DNA of 64,000 nt, taken from contig NZ_AP018207.1 of NCBI RefSeq assembly GCF_002367995.1, forward strand, positions 6,672,104 to 6,736,103, written 5' to 3'. The position numbers and the translations under genes were made by a program. Positions 24,092 to 34,190 of the stretch are shown here, one piece after another. The stretch's first letter is position 1; each line of letters opens with the position of its first letter. The notes under the pieces are model-generated. The model had not been told where the DNA came from, ran no database searches, and saw nothing but the letters and a program-made list of their open reading frames with translations. This DNA comes from Calothrix brevissima NIES-22. Its GTDB lineage: Bacteria > Cyanobacteriota > Cyanobacteriia > Cyanobacteriales > Nostocaceae.

Positions 24092-25900
24092 ATGCGACTG
24101 TCACAAATGTTATTCGTTACACTGCGGGATGATCCAGCTGATGCGGAAATTCCCAGTCATAAATTATTACTACGTGCAGGTTATATTCGTCGCATCGGGA
24201 GCGGTGTTTATGCTTATCTACCCCTGATGTGGCGGGTATTACAAAAGGTTTCCCAAATTGTGCGCGAAGAAATGAACGCCACAGGCGCGCAAGAATGTTT
24301 GTTACCACAATTACAACCGGCGGAGTTATGGAAAGAGTCGGGAAGGTGGGATACTTATACCAAAGCTGAGGGAATTATGTTTTCCCTCATCGACAGACGG
24401 GAGCAACAATTAGGCTTAGGCCCCACTCATGAGGAAGTAATTACAACGATCGCCCGTGATATGATTCGCTCGTACCGTCAGCTACCATTGCATCTCTACC
24501 AAATTCAAACGAAATTCCGCGATGAAATTCGTCCCCGCTTTGGTTTGATGCGCGGACGAGAATTTATCATGAAGGACGGTTATTCGTTCCACGTGGATGA
24601 AGACAGCCTCAAAGCCACTTACCAAGATATGTACCAGGCTTACAGCAACATGCTGCGCCGTTCTGGTTTGGCTTTCCGCGCCGTTGAAGCTGATTCTGGC
24701 GCAATTGGCGGTTCTGGTTCCACAGAATTTATGGTACTGGCGGATGCGGGAGAAGATGAAGTTCTCTACACTGAAGATGGAAATTACGCCGCTAACGTAG
24801 AAAAGGCGGTATCTTTACCAGCAGATGCGGTAGCTTCAGCGTTTACCATCTACGAAAAACGCGAGACACCAGGAACCGAAACCATTGAAACAGTTTGTAA
24901 ACTTCTCAACTGTTCTCCTACCCAAGTGGTGAAGAATGTTCTTTACCAGACAGTTTATGACAACGGGAAAACAGTATTAGTTTTAATTAGCATCCGTGGC
25001 GATCAAGAAGTTAATGAAGTCAAATTACAAAATGAATTGACAAAATTAGCTGCTAATTATGGGGCAAAAACTATTATCGCCTTGACTGTACCCAATGCCG
25101 AAGCACAACAAACATGGGCAGCAAAATCTCTACCTTTAGGCTATATTGCCCCTGATATTGCTGATGAGTATATCAAAGGCGATAAACAAGTACATCCGCA
25201 GTTTTTGCGCTTAGTCGATAAAACAGCAGTTGAGTTGAAGAACTTCGTCACAGGCGCAAACGAAGCTGGTTATCACGTAGTGGGTGCAAATTGGAGCGAG
25301 CAATTTAAAGCACCTGAGTTGGTAGTAGATATTCGGAAAGCCAGACCAGGCGATCGCGCTTTACACAACCCAGAGCAAACCCTACAAAGCGCTAGAGGTA
25401 TCGAAGTCGGGCATATCTTCCAATTGGGTACAAAGTATTCTGTAGCGATGGGTGCAACTTATACCAACGAACAAGGGGAAGAAAAACCTTTAGTTATGGG
25501 TTGTTATGGTGTGGGCGTGTCACGGTTGGCACAATCAGCCGTAGAGCAATCTTACGACAAAGATGGAATTATCTGGCCAGTGGCGATCGCCCCTTATCAC
25601 GCTATCGTTACAATTCCTAACATTAAAGATGCTCAACAAGTAGAAATCGCCGAAAAACTCTACAAAGAACTAAATCAAGCCGGAATTGAAACCTTACTCG
25701 ATGACCGCGACGAACGGGCAGGAGTAAAATTCAAAGATGCCGATTTAATTGGTATACCTTACAGAATCGTCACCGGCAGAGCGATCGCTAACGGTAAAGT
25801 AGAACTAGTCCAAAGAGCCACTCGTCAATCCCAAGAAATTGACATTCAAGAAGTCGTAAGTACAATCAAACAGTGGATTGCAGCAGCAGTAGGAAATTAG
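24092..25900 (+). CDS. proS: Prolyl-tRNA synthetase (bacterial type with editing domain)
   Basis: 602 residues, class II synthetase that charges tRNA-Pro. Motif 1 region [15 protein letters not shown] and [19 protein letters not shown]; motif 2 around [16 protein letters not shown] (about 150); the INS-type editing domain between about 225 and 400 ([19 protein letters not shown]); motif 3 around [12 protein letters not shown] (about 470); and the anticodon-binding domain at the end. The spacer before it carries tandem TTCATAATTCATAC repeats (24040-24076). Confidence 0.97.
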   Translation: MRLSQMLFVTLRDDPADAEIPSHKLLLRAGYIRRIGSGVYAYLPLMWRVLQKVSQIVREEMNATGAQECLLPQLQPAELWKESGRWDTYTKAEGIMFSLIDRREQQLGLGPTHEEVITTIARDMIRSYRQLPLHLYQIQTKFRDEIRPRFGLMRGREFIMKDGYSFHVDEDSLKATYQDMYQAYSNMLRRSGLAFRAVEADSGAIGGSGSTEFMVLADAGEDEVLYTEDGNYAANVEKAVSLPADAVASAFTIYEKRETPGTETIETVCKLLNCSPTQVVKNVLYQTVYDNGKTVLVLISIRGDQEVNEVKLQNELTKLAANYGAKTIIALTVPNAEAQQTWAAKSLPLGYIAPDIADEYIKGDKQVHPQFLRLVDKTAVELKNFVTGANEAGYHVVGANWSEQFKAPELVVDIRKARPGDRALHNPEQTLQSARGIEVGHIFQLGTKYSVAMGATYTNEQGEEKPLVMGCYGVGVSRLAQSAVEQSYDKDGIIWPVAIAPYHAIVTIPNIKDAQQVEIAEKLYKELNQAGIETLLDDRDERAGVKFKDADLIGIPYRIVTGRAIANGKVELVQRATRQSQEIDIQEVVSTIKQWIAAAVGN

Positions 25901-26444
25901 GGGCTAGGGACTAGGGGCTAGGGGCTAGTGAACAGACTTAAATGTAGGTTTGGTTGGGGACATCCAATTTTTTAAATCCCCAATCAATTTGTAGTGCGAG
26001 CGAGACGCTCGCTGGTGTTTAAAAGCGAGCAAGATGCTCGCACTACGGAATTTGGGTAATTTATTTTTTGTAAGTCCCTTGAGGCAAAAAACCCACGATT
26101 GGCGTTACTTGCTTAAGTTGCGTTACCCTTGACCCAACCTACTTTTTTGGTTCTAAATACACATATTTGTTTTCTTGTCAACAATCTATTTCCCCCTTTT
26201 CCCCCTTGTCCCCCTTGTCCTTCTCCCATGCCCTATGCCCAATGCCCATCTTTAGATACGTGACGTAATAGAAGACCGAAATTAAAATTAAGGTAGTCCC
26301 TGCGGAAAGAGACATGGCGGCATTGTTGTTATAGATAGCCATCCTCTAGGTGTTTGGAAACTCCCCTTTTATTAAGTATCGTCTTAAATCAGGCTGCTCT
26401 TCCCACACATAATCTCTCAGCCCTCAGTCAAGCAGGTTTTAAAT
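25901..26444. other. Gene-less spacer with nested repeats
   Basis: Contains GGGGCTAGGGACTA tandem units (25900-25928), then a GTAGGTTTGGTT palindrome (25944-25956 plus 26079-26143) into which a 122-bp MITE is inserted, then CCCCCTTGTCC-type repeats (26190-26230). No open frame looks genuine. The last 150 bases presumably carry the promoter of the GerMN gene. Confidence 0.7.
25957..26078 (-). mobile_element. 122-bp MITE family, copy C, nested in a GTAGGTTGGG element
   Basis: GGGACATCCAATTTTTTAAA at one end, ATTTTTTGTAAGTCCC at the other, in the opposite orientation to copies A and B. The trinucleotide TTG stands on both sides (25954-25956, 26079-26081). Removing the element and one TTG restores GTAGGTTTGGTTGAGGCAAA, the usual form of the host repeat, so both the boundaries and the 3-bp target duplication are well supported. 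Confidence 0.85.
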
Positions 26445-27053
26445 ATGAAAAACCAACAAGGATCTAGCCGGAATTCTTCAGGTGTCGTAGCAGCTGTATC
26501 AGCAGCAGTAGTAGCAGTTAGTGGTGGTGTTGCTTGGCTTACTTGGCAATCCAACACCCCGACACCTCCCCCATCGTCACAAACATTAAATCAGCCAGGA
26601 AGAAGCATTACTGCACAGCCTAATCAAGAGCAAACTGCTAATGTTTATTGGCTCAAAGATAATGGTAAAAGTTTAGAATTGGCTCCTCAACCAGTTAAAA
26701 TAGCTGCTGCTCAACCAAATCAAGTCTTAGAAAAAGCTTTTGAAAGTTTATTAGCAGGCCCAACCGAAGGTTCAGATTCTACTACCATTCCCAAAGGTAC
26801 TAAGTTGTTGGGTTTGACTGTTAACAATGATGAAATTCGCGTTAATTTATCTGAAGAATTTACCAGTGGCGGTGGTAGTAGCTCGATGGTAGGGCGTGTA
26901 GGACAAGTTGTCTACACTGCGACTACTGTAAAACCTAATGCCAAAGTGTACATTGATGTCAACGGCAAAAAATTGGATGTTTTAGGCGGCGAAGGCGTAG
27001 TCTTAGATCAGCCAGTAACCCGTGAAAGCTTTAAGAAAGATTATCCGTTTTAG
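26445..27053 (+). CDS. GerMN domain-containing protein (membrane-anchored)
   Basis: 202 residues. A single hydrophobic segment near the N-terminus (VVAAVSAAVVAVSGGVAWLTW, cut here to its core) acts as signal anchor, followed by a Pro/Thr/Gln-rich linker and a GerMN domain: ANVYWLKDNGKSLELAP, LEKAFESLLAGPTEGS, IPKGTKLLGLTVNNDEIRVN, GRVGQVVYTATTVKPNAKVY. GerMN proteins act at the cell envelope, and in spore-formers in germination; here an envelope or peptidoglycan-related role is likely but unproven. Confidence 0.87.
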   Translation: MKNQQGSSRNSSGVVAAVSAAVVAVSGGVAWLTWQSNTPTPPPSSQTLNQPGRSITAQPNQEQTANVYWLKDNGKSLELAPQPVKIAAAQPNQVLEKAFESLLAGPTEGSDSTTIPKGTKLLGLTVNNDEIRVNLSEEFTSGGGSSSMVGRVGQVVYTATTVKPNAKVYIDVNGKKLDVLGGEGVVLDQPVTRESFKKDYPF

Positions 27054-27175
27054 TCAAGAGTCAATAGTCAATAGTCAATAGTCAATGGTTGTTGGTGATG
27101 AGAGAAACAACAACTGACAACTGACAACTGACAACTGACAACTGACAACTAACAACTGACAACTGAAAATTGTAC
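27054..27175. repeat. Heptanucleotide STRR block
   Basis: AGTCAAT units followed by ACAACTG units, then TGTACAGACGCGATTAATCGCGTCTC, a palindrome (GACGCGATTAATCGCGTC) that recurs at 37491-37513 and in part at 31935-31970. It lies between two convergent genes and may act as a bidirectional terminator. Confidence 0.75.
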
Positions 27176-27196
27176 AGACGCGATTAATCGCGTCTC

Positions 27197-27544
27197 TTAC
27201 ATTTTGCTATTTAACACCCTAAAATTATGGGCTTGCTGTTCTAACCTCGTAGCGAGGCGATCGCAAACCCGATTACATAATTCAAAAATCATCTCATCTT
27301 CCACCCGGTAGTAGGCGCAAGTTCCTTCACTGCGGCGGCTAAGAATACCTGCTTGCCACATTACCTTCAGGTGTTTGGAGACGTTTGCCTGGGAAGTCTG
27401 TGTTGCCTCTACCAACTCTTGTACGCATTTTTCTTCATCTCGTAGTAAGTGCAACAGCCGAAGGCGCATCGGTTCGCTTAACAGACTGAAGTATTCAGCT
27501 ACTTGTTGCACCACTTCCGGTGGTACAGGCAACACTTGTTTCAT
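27197..27544 (-). CDS. ArsR/SmtB-family transcriptional regulator
   Basis: 115 residues with the winged helix typical of the family: VQQVAEYFSLLSEPMRLRLL, VQELVEATQTSQANVSKHLK (recognition helix), and the wing RRSEGTCAYYRVEDEM. The ELCVCD metal box is absent; Cys residues occur at KCVQEL, GTCAYY and ELCNRVCD. This could fit a thiol or metal sensor of the cyanobacterial ArsR type; the signal is unknown. A short inverted repeat TGAC-TCTAC-GTCA (27578-27590) stands about 35 bases upstream of the ATG and is a weak operator candidate. It follows accB in the same direction. Confidence 0.87.
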   Translation of the reverse strand: MKQVLPVPPEVVQQVAEYFSLLSEPMRLRLLHLLRDEEKCVQELVEATQTSQANVSKHLKVMWQAGILSRRSEGTCAYYRVEDEMIFELCNRVCDRLATRLEQQAHNFRVLNSKM

Positions 27545-27605
27545 CAGGATTAACCCGCAGTACTGAAAAATTTACAATGACTCTACGTCATATATAGATT
27601 AATAC

Positions 27606-28139
27606 TTAATCAGGGTTAATTCTCATTAAAGGCTGACCATATTCTACAGGTTCACCATTTTGCACCAAAATTTCCATCACCTGACCGGATAGTTCCGCCT
27701 CAATTTCGTTCATCAGCTTCATTGCTTCAATAATACAGACCGCTTGACCACTGCGGACGCGATCGCCTACTTCCACAAATGGGGCCTCTCCAGGTGCGGG
27801 TGCGCGATAAAACGTACCTACCATCGGGGAGGACACTTCTACTAATCTTTTATCAATGGCTGAGGGAGATCCTGACGACTGCGAGCTAGATCCAGCAGCA
27901 TTCTCTGTGCTGCGCGTCCCTGCATCAGTGACAGCCGTTGATCCTATCTGGGGTGCAACAGGCGCAACCGATGTTAATCCCACACCAACCACACCGCCTG
28001 ACGCTGCTTGTCCTACTGCCAAACTAATCGCTTTACGCACCGTTAGCTCAAAATCATCGCTTTTGAGCGTGACTTCGGCAATATCTGTTTGGGCAATAGT
28101 TGCTAGCAGTTGGCGAATTTCATTAAAGTCCAATGGCAC
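27606..28139 (-). CDS. accB: Acetyl-CoA carboxylase biotin carboxyl carrier protein
   Basis: 177 residues. The C-terminal biotinyl domain has the EAMKLMNEIEAE motif with the biotinylated Lys, preceded by SPMVGTFYRAPAPGEAPFVE. The N-terminal part MPLDFNEIRQLLATIAQTDI is followed by an Ala/Ser/Gly-rich linker. It carries the carboxyl group between biotin carboxylase and carboxyltransferase in fatty acid synthesis. It lies 106 bases downstream of efp, the usual cyanobacterial efp-accB pair. Confidence 0.95.
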   Translation of the reverse strand: MPLDFNEIRQLLATIAQTDIAEVTLKSDDFELTVRKAISLAVGQAASGGVVGVGLTSVAPVAPQIGSTAVTDAGTRSTENAAGSSSQSSGSPSAIDKRLVEVSSPMVGTFYRAPAPGEAPFVEVGDRVRSGQAVCIIEAMKLMNEIEAELSGQVMEILVQNGEPVEYGQPLMRINPD

Positions 28140-28245
28140 AGTTTTTATTACCTCGACCTGTATCTAAAGAAAAATTTTAAGTGTGGCAGGGATTTAATCC
28201 CTATAAAGGGATTGAAATCGGGATTGCTCTCCAAGGAGATAATAA

Positions 28246-28803
28246 TTATTCCCTGCCTAAATATTTATCATCACGGGTATCGATTTTGATACGTTCACCT
28301 TGAGCAATAAACAAGGGAACCATGATGGTTGCACCTGTTTCTAGAATTGCTGGTTTAGTACCACCAGTAGCCGTGTCCCCTTTAACACCCGGGTCGGTTT
28401 GCACGATTTCTAAAACCACAGAATTCGGCAATTCAACTTCTAGTACTTGCTCGCCCCAGCGAACGACGTTCACTTCCATACCTTCTTTGAGGTATTTTAC
28501 GCGATCGCCAATTTGTGTTGCGCTTAATCTGCCTTCTTCATAGCTTTCCATATCCATAAAGACGAATTCATCACCTTCTTTATAGGTATGCTGCATCGTG
28601 ATTTTTTCGAGAGTAGCTTGTGGTACAGTTTCCCCCGCCCGGAAGGTTTTTTCTAGAACTTTGCCACTTTGGACATTTTTGAGTGTAGTCCGCACAAAGG
28701 CTGAACCTTTACCTGGCTTAACGTGGAGGAAATCAATGACGCGCCATACAGACCCATCTAGAACAATTGAGACACCGGGTCGAAAGTCGTTACTGGAGAT
28801 CAT
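28246..28803 (-). CDS. efp: Translation elongation factor P
   Basis: 185 residues from the ATG at 28803 ([17 protein letters not shown]), the usual EF-P length; the open frame extends further upstream without support. Three beta-barrel domains are recognisable, with the modification loop [10 protein letters not shown] (Lys or Arg at the loop tip stimulates peptide bond formation at polyproline stalls), [14 protein letters not shown], and the C-terminal [20 protein letters not shown] and [16 protein letters not shown]. Cotranscription with accB is likely. Confidence 0.95.
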   Translation of the reverse strand: MISSNDFRPGVSIVLDGSVWRVIDFLHVKPGKGSAFVRTTLKNVQSGKVLEKTFRAGETVPQATLEKITMQHTYKEGDEFVFMDMESYEEGRLSATQIGDRVKYLKEGMEVNVVRWGEQVLEVELPNSVVLEIVQTDPGVKGDTATGGTKPAILETGATIMVPLFIAQGERIKIDTRDDKYLGRE

Positions 28804-29055
28804 GAAACTTTCAATTATTGGAAGACAATCGGCATTTATTGTACCCCTCAAGGGTAGTCATTGGTTATTAGTTATTAGTCAATGGTCAATGGTCAATGGT
28901 CAATGGTCAAGAAATTCTCAACTTTGGACTATTGACTCTGGACTATTGACTCTGGACTTTTGACTCTGTATTCAAAACTCAGCACTCCGACTGTGGGAAG
29001 ATAAGTGATGGGTTACGTCCAGTTAACAATTTAAATGCTGCATTTAAGCCATACC

Positions 29056-30162
29056 ATGTTTAATTTATTAAAATCCTGGCTGAAGAACAGCCTCATGGCA
29101 ATACTGCTGGTAACAATATTTTTAGGCATAAGTACAGCTGCATGGACTCCCTCCAGTAGCGCCGCCCTACCAGCTGGGAATGCAATCACTGATGGCAGAT
29201 CTCTGTTGCGGTATGCACTCCCAATCAAAAATGAACCTGTACGGCGATTGCAAGCCAGTTTAGAAGATATCAAAAGCCAACTGCGGGGTAATCGGCGTTG
29301 GGGTGCTATCTCTAAAGACATCAGCAAAGCTGCCAAAGTTCTCGATCAACCATCCAAAATCCTAGCAAGCGTTCCTGAAGAACGCCAACCCCAAGCCAAA
29401 GCTTGGCTGGAAGAATTGAAATCTGGCGTTAATGAATTGCAAGAAATCGCCAAAGTTAAGGACAAGGAAAAAGTCAAATCGGAACGCGATAGACTCCTGA
29501 ATCTCGTGTCTCTTGTCGAAGAGTCAATGGTAAAGGAATTTCCTTTTGAAGTCCCTCAGGAATACAGTAACCTACCTCAACTCAAAGGTCGCGCCACTGT
29601 AGATATCAAAACCAATAAAGGCAATCTTACCGTTGTTGTCGATGGTTATAGCGCCCCGGTAACTGCTGGTAATTTTGTGGATTTAGTACAACGTGGTTTT
29701 TATAACGGTTTAGAATTTACCCGTTCGGAAGAATCTTACTTTTTACAAACTGGCGATCCCCCAGGTAAGGACGTAGGTTTCATCGATCCCAAAACTGGAC
29801 AATATCGTGCTATTCCTTTAGAAGTTCTAGTTCAAGGCGATAAAGCGCCAACATACGGCGTCACCCTTGAAGATGCGGGACGTTACTTAGATATGCCAGT
29901 TCTACCGTTTTCTTCCTTTGGTGCGGTGGTAATGGCGCGTCCTGAAAGTCAGGTAAATGGTGCTTCTTCGCAATTCTTCTTCTTTTTGTTTGAACCAGAA
30001 CTTACCCCAGCCGGACGCAACCTGTTAGATGGACGTTATGCTGTGTTTGGTTATCTCACCGAAGGTGAAGAAATTTTAGATAAACTCAAAGCTGGCGATA
30101 AAATTGAATCTGCCACTGTTGTTCAGGGCATAGAAAATTTAGTTCAGCCAGAAGCTGCGTAA
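29056..30162 (+). CDS. Cyclophilin-type peptidyl-prolyl isomerase, TLP40/CYP38-like
   Basis: About 368 residues from ATG at 29056 (an ATG at 29035 in the same frame is possible). An N-terminal signal (LMAILLVTIFLGISTAAW) precedes a helical domain (about 60-170, ALPIKNEPVRRLQASLEDIK) and a C-terminal cyclophilin domain: TNKGNLTVVVDGYSAPVTAG, FVDLVQRGFYNGLEFTRSEE, GAVVMARPESQVNGASSQFF. This two-domain plan is that of the thylakoid-lumen cyclophilin of plants and cyanobacteria, linked to photosystem II assembly. The isomerase site departs from the human consensus, as is normal in the group. Confidence 0.88.
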   Translation: MFNLLKSWLKNSLMAILLVTIFLGISTAAWTPSSSAALPAGNAITDGRSLLRYALPIKNEPVRRLQASLEDIKSQLRGNRRWGAISKDISKAAKVLDQPSKILASVPEERQPQAKAWLEELKSGVNELQEIAKVKDKEKVKSERDRLLNLVSLVEESMVKEFPFEVPQEYSNLPQLKGRATVDIKTNKGNLTVVVDGYSAPVTAGNFVDLVQRGFYNGLEFTRSEESYFLQTGDPPGKDVGFIDPKTGQYRAIPLEVLVQGDKAPTYGVTLEDAGRYLDMPVLPFSSFGAVVMARPESQVNGASSQFFFFLFEPELTPAGRNLLDGRYAVFGYLTEGEEILDKLKAGDKIESATVVQGIENLVQPEAA

Positions 30163-30234
30163 AATATATTTTGCCGTCAGCATTTTGGCGTTCATAGTAA
30201 CACTAAATTTCTGACTACATAAATTGCGATCGCA

Positions 30235-30807
30235 CTAACCTAGATTTGCAGAATTCAATACCAAATCAACTGCGATCGCAATTTCCCCAAAAGTCTGCGA
30301 TACAATTTGCTGGTTACCTGTAAACACTGTTTCTTCATACAGTCCTTCTTCCAGCAATAAAACTGTAATTTTGGCTGTTAAGGGGTCTACAATCCAATAT
30401 TCTGGCACTTCCAACGCCGCATATTCAGACCGCTTATAGCGATAATCTCGTTTCACTGAATCTGGACTCACCACTTCAACAATCAACAATGGTGCAGACT
30501 GAAATACTGCTGACGTATTTAGCAATTCTTTTGCTTGATTTATAGTCACCACAGATAAATCAGTCAATCGAGATTTATTTTTTCCTGTTCTTACCCCACT
30601 TTTTTGAAAGCACAGCCAAGGTAAATTTAACCTTTTAATTTCTGTATCGAGTGACTGTTCCAGGAATTTGCTAATTAAAAAATGTTCAATTATCGGTGGG
30701 TTCATTAGCTCTAACCTACCATCCACCAGTTCGTAATGAAAACCTGTACCATCATCATAGGTTAAGTACTCCTCAAAAGTGATACTGGTAACTGGTGTAG
30801 TAACCAT
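30235..30807 (-). CDS. Uma2-family (DUF820) putative endonuclease
   Basis: 190 residues: ITFEEYLTYDDGTGFHYELV, DGRLELMNPPIIEH, NKSRLTDLSVVTIN, APLLIVEVVSPDSVKRDYRY and VPEYWIVDPLTAKITV, the family order with the PD-(D/E)XK acids (TDLSVV and IVEVVS). It stands alone, convergent with the cyclophilin gene and divergent from thiL. Confidence 0.88.
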   Translation of the reverse strand: MVTTPVTSITFEEYLTYDDGTGFHYELVDGRLELMNPPIIEHFLISKFLEQSLDTEIKRLNLPWLCFQKSGVRTGKNKSRLTDLSVVTINQAKELLNTSAVFQSAPLLIVEVVSPDSVKRDYRYKRSEYAALEVPEYWIVDPLTAKITVLLLEEGLYEETVFTGNQQIVSQTFGEIAIAVDLVLNSANLG

Positions 30808-30914
30808 AAGTAGTGCTGAATAGAAGAATTAGTAGTTTGGGCTTTAGCCCTGATAATACAAATTTATCAAAATTTTGACGATGGCAAAGGTTGTAAATTT
30901 GGGGGATAGCAACT

Positions 30915-31925
30915 GTGAATAATGAGTTATCTTCCTTGCAAGTAAAAGATATTGGCGAACAAGGATTGTTAGCCAAATTGCAGCGCTTTTGTCCTCAAGA
31001 AATAATTGGCGATGATGCAGCCGTACTTGTCACTACACCAGGAAAATCTTTGGTAGTGACGACAGATGTTTTAGTTGATAACGTGCATTTTAGTAATCTT
31101 ACTACTTCCCCAGAAGATGCAGGTTGGCGGGCGGCGGCGGCTAATTTATCAGATTTGGCGGCGATGGGTGCAACTCCTTTAGGGATTGCTGTCGGCTTAG
31201 GGCTTCCGGGGGATACTAGCGTCGATTGGGTTGAGCGTATGTATCAGGGAATGACAGAATGCTTGCAAAGGTACAATACGCCAATTGTCGGTGGTGATAT
31301 TGTGCGATCGCCTGTTGTAACTTTATCAATTACCGCCTTTGGTCAAGCCGATGGCGATCGCATTATCCGCCGTTCTGCTGCCCAAGTAGGATATGCGATC
31401 GCAATTACAGGTATTCATGGAGCCTCCCGTGCGGGCTTAGAACTGCTCTTAAATCCCGAAATAGGTCAAAACCTTAAACAAGCAGAAAAGGCGGCTTTAA
31501 TCGCCTCACACCAGCGTCCAAAGCCACGATTAGATGCCATACCCATCCTTAAAGAAATTTGCCCATCGACAATTTCTGTAGCGGGAATGGACAGCAGCGA
31601 TGGTTTAGCCGATGCCATATTACAAATTTGCCGTGCTAGTAAAGTTGGCGCTATCCTCGAAGCCAAGCAAATACCTTTACCAGCAGCTTTTAATCACTGG
31701 CTAACTCCAGAACAAGCCCTAAATTATGCCTTATACGGCGGCGAAGATTTTGAATTAGTACTGTGTTTGCCACAAGATAAAGCATCTGCATTAGTTCAAC
31801 AACTAGGTCAAAATGCAGCAATTATTGGCACCATTACATCCGGAACATCAGTACTATTACATCACGAAAATACAGAAATCCCCGACCAAGTTTTAACTCT
31901 TAGCCAGGGATTTCAACATTTTTAG
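30915..31925 (+). CDS. thiL: Thiamine-monophosphate kinase
   Basis: 336 residues, phosphorylates thiamine phosphate to the active diphosphate. The AIR-synthase-like fold shows IIGDDAAVLV (metal-binding Asp pair, about residue 33), TTDVLVDNVHF, AAANLSDLAAMGATPLG, GGDIVRSPVVTLSITAFG and AGMDSSDGLADAI. The start is GTG at 30915. No TPP riboswitch is visible upstream; the only leader is 100 bases after the divergent Uma2 gene. Confidence 0.95.
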   Translation: MNNELSSLQVKDIGEQGLLAKLQRFCPQEIIGDDAAVLVTTPGKSLVVTTDVLVDNVHFSNLTTSPEDAGWRAAAANLSDLAAMGATPLGIAVGLGLPGDTSVDWVERMYQGMTECLQRYNTPIVGGDIVRSPVVTLSITAFGQADGDRIIRRSAAQVGYAIAITGIHGASRAGLELLLNPEIGQNLKQAEKAALIASHQRPKPRLDAIPILKEICPSTISVAGMDSSDGLADAILQICRASKVGAILEAKQIPLPAAFNHWLTPEQALNYALYGGEDFELVLCLPQDKASALVQQLGQNAAIIGTITSGTSVLLHHENTEIPDQVLTLSQGFQHF

Positions 31926-32030
31926 TTCTTTGTTAGAGACGCTAGAGACACGATGAATCGCGTCTGTACAATAGTCAGTTGTCAGTTGTTCAATGACTAA
32001 TGACCAATGACCAATGACTAATGACCAAAT

Positions 32031-33044
32031 TTATTGCCATTTCTCAGCTACTAGTTCTGCCAAGTCGAGTACGCGCTGGCTGTAGCCCCACTCGTTGTCA
32101 TACCAAGCCATAACTTTAACTAGGTCATTACCCATAACCATAGTCAGGCTTGCATCAATAATGGAAGAAGCATCAGTACCTTGGTAATCAGATGAAACTA
32201 GTTGTAGTTCGCTGTAATCCAAAATACCTTTGAGTGGCCCTTCGGAGGCATCTTTTAAGGCTTGGTTAACTTCTTCAGTAATAGTACGCTTCTCAACCTG
32301 GACTACGAAATCTACCATTGAGACGTTTGGGGTAGGTACACGTAAGGCAACACCATTGAGTTTGCCTTTCAGGTCTGGAAGTACTAATGCTACTGCCTTG
32401 GCTGCACCAGTAGAGGTAGGTACAATGTTGATGGCTGCGGCTCTAGCACGGCGGACATCACGGTGAGAAGCGTCTAGCAAGCGCTGGTCACCTGTGTAGC
32501 TGTGAGTGGTGGTCATCGTACCTTTGATGATCCCAAATTTTTCATTTAAAACTTTGGCGATTGGAGCCAAGCAATTGGTGGTACAGCTAGCATTACTGAT
32601 GATGTGGTGTTTGTTGTGGTCATAATCGTGATGATTTACGCCAACTACAAAGGTGCCATCTTCATTTTTACCAGGGGCAGTGATCAAAACTTTTTTGGCT
32701 CCAGCATTAACGTGCTTGAGCGCTCCTTCTTTGCTGGTGAAAACACCTGTAGCTTCGATAATTAGGTCAATTCCCCAATCTCTCCAGGGCAAGTTTTCTG
32801 GATTGCGATCGGATACGCACTTAACGGTTTTACCGTTAATGATGATTGAATTATCATCGGCTGTAATGTCAACATCCTTTAACTTCCCTAGCATGGAGTC
32901 ATACTTCAGCAGGTGAGCGTTAGTTCTAGGGTCAGATGTGTCATTAATAGCGACAAGGTCGATGTTGCTGTTTTGTCTACCAACCCAGCAGCGTGCAAAG
33001 TTACGTCCAATCCGCCCAAAACCGTTGATTGCGACTCTAATCAC
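32031..33044 (-). CDS. gap2: Glyceraldehyde-3-phosphate dehydrogenase, Gap2 type
   Basis: 337 residues. NAD(P)-binding [15 protein letters not shown] at the N-terminus; [20 protein letters not shown] at the position that in Gap2 admits NADP; active-site [12 protein letters not shown] (Cys about 154); [20 protein letters not shown]; and [15 protein letters not shown] at the end. In cyanobacteria Gap2 works in the Calvin cycle and gluconeogenesis with both NADPH and NADH. The Gap2 call rests on the NDTSDP segment and length. Confidence 0.93.
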   Translation of the reverse strand: MIRVAINGFGRIGRNFARCWVGRQNSNIDLVAINDTSDPRTNAHLLKYDSMLGKLKDVDITADDNSIIINGKTVKCVSDRNPENLPWRDWGIDLIIEATGVFTSKEGALKHVNAGAKKVLITAPGKNEDGTFVVGVNHHDYDHNKHHIISNASCTTNCLAPIAKVLNEKFGIIKGTMTTTHSYTGDQRLLDASHRDVRRARAAAINIVPTSTGAAKAVALVLPDLKGKLNGVALRVPTPNVSMVDFVVQVEKRTITEEVNQALKDASEGPLKGILDYSELQLVSSDYQGTDASSIIDASLTMVMGNDLVKVMAWYDNEWGYSQRVLDLAELVAEKWQ

Positions 33045-33171
33045 AGTGTCTTGCCCTCTGTATTTATGCCTATAAGTTTATATCGTTGACCCCAATCATA
33101 TCGCAAAGGGGGGGAGCATTAATAACCATAGAGTGTTAGATCTTGAAAAAAAACACATAATTTATTCAGAT

Positions 33172-33789
33172 TTATTTTCTGTAAAGGTTGTGGGCGGTGA
33201 TGTATATCCTCACCGGCTCAGTAACTAAATAACGAATCGATTGATTTGTCTGGATTAGTTGACGAATGTTACTTGACGAAACTCCTACTAATGGTATATG
33301 CAGTAATTGCCAGCGAATGCTTACAGACTGATTTCTCAGTTCTTGCTCTACTCGCTTGCAGATTGACTCACTTTGAGCTATAGTCTCACCACTTAGGAGT
33401 CGGGGTGCAATTAACCAATCACACATCTGAGCTAATTCCTGTCCACGGTACCAACGGGGTAAAGTTTGGAATGCGTCCAAGCCAATAATCCAGTACCAGT
33501 GGATATGAGAATAAGTAGCAGATAAATCAATCAGTGTATTGATGGCATAAGATGTTCCAAGGCGATTTACCTCAATTGCTGAAACCGTAAATTTAGGATG
33601 ATCTTTTGTAGCTAATTTCAGCATTTCTAAACGATGCTCAAATGCAACTGCTTGTTTATGTGGAGGATTGAGTGATGGCACCCAAATTATCTGTTCTACA
33701 GGTACTTGATGCAACGCTGTCTCCGCTATAAGTAGGTGTCCCCAATGAATTGGATCGAATGTGCCACCAAAAATTGCTAATTGCTGCAT
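33172..33789 (-). CDS. nadD: Nicotinate-nucleotide adenylyltransferase
   Basis: 205 residues from ATG at 33789. The nucleotidyltransferase signature GGTFDPIHWGHLLIAE is at the N-terminus and the C-terminal ISxSxxR-type motif reads VGVSSSNIRQLI. It makes deamido-NAD from nicotinate mononucleotide and ATP. It follows gap2 in the genome but is upstream in transcription, with about 125 bases between. Confidence 0.92.
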   Translation of the reverse strand: MQQLAIFGGTFDPIHWGHLLIAETALHQVPVEQIIWVPSLNPPHKQAVAFEHRLEMLKLATKDHPKFTVSAIEVNRLGTSYAINTLIDLSATYSHIHWYWIIGLDAFQTLPRWYRGQELAQMCDWLIAPRLLSGETIAQSESICKRVEQELRNQSVSIRWQLLHIPLVGVSSSNIRQLIQTNQSIRYLVTEPVRIYITAHNLYRK

Positions 33790-34190
33790 CAAGTTAAATT
33801 CAGATGATATTCAATTTAAATAAGTTTCACTATCAATGTACTATTGTAGTCAATTCAAACTTCAGCTTGATTTAATTTAAAAGCAGTTTCACAAAAACGT
33901 AGCAGTTTCGCCAATTTCACTCAGGACAACAAAAATATGTATTTCTCATTACAAGAATTTCTTTCCCGATGTGGCGGAAATTTTCAGAATAGACATAAGA
34001 TACAGTTCAGAAATAGTAAAAACCTCTAACAAAGGTAAAATCATTCTGAACCAAAAAAACCAAGGAGCAAAATCAACGAAACTAGAAAAATTAAATATAT
34101 ACAGGAGCAGTTACAGTAAAAATCCAATTCCTGTTATGATACGCGTGTCATTTGTGATTATGGTGTGGTGTGGTGTAAGAGGAGTAATCA
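33790..34190. other. Spacer upstream of murC without a supported gene
   Basis: 400 AT-rich bases. An open frame (33971-34198) overlaps the murC start, but its composition (Lys, Asn, Ile, Ser) is that of untranslated AT-rich DNA and it has no ribosome binding site, so I do not call it. GAGGAG about 15 bases before the murC ATG is its ribosome binding site. Confidence 0.6.

Noticed and set aside
28189-28232. CRISPR-like GGGATTTAATCCC...GGGATTGAAAT sequence between efp and accB
   Set aside because: Resembles cyanobacterial CRISPR repeats in composition, but there is one copy only, with no spacers and no cas genes.
30808-30914. TPP riboswitch before thiL
   Set aside because: The leader is short and lacks the CUGAGA and ACCUGA core sequences.
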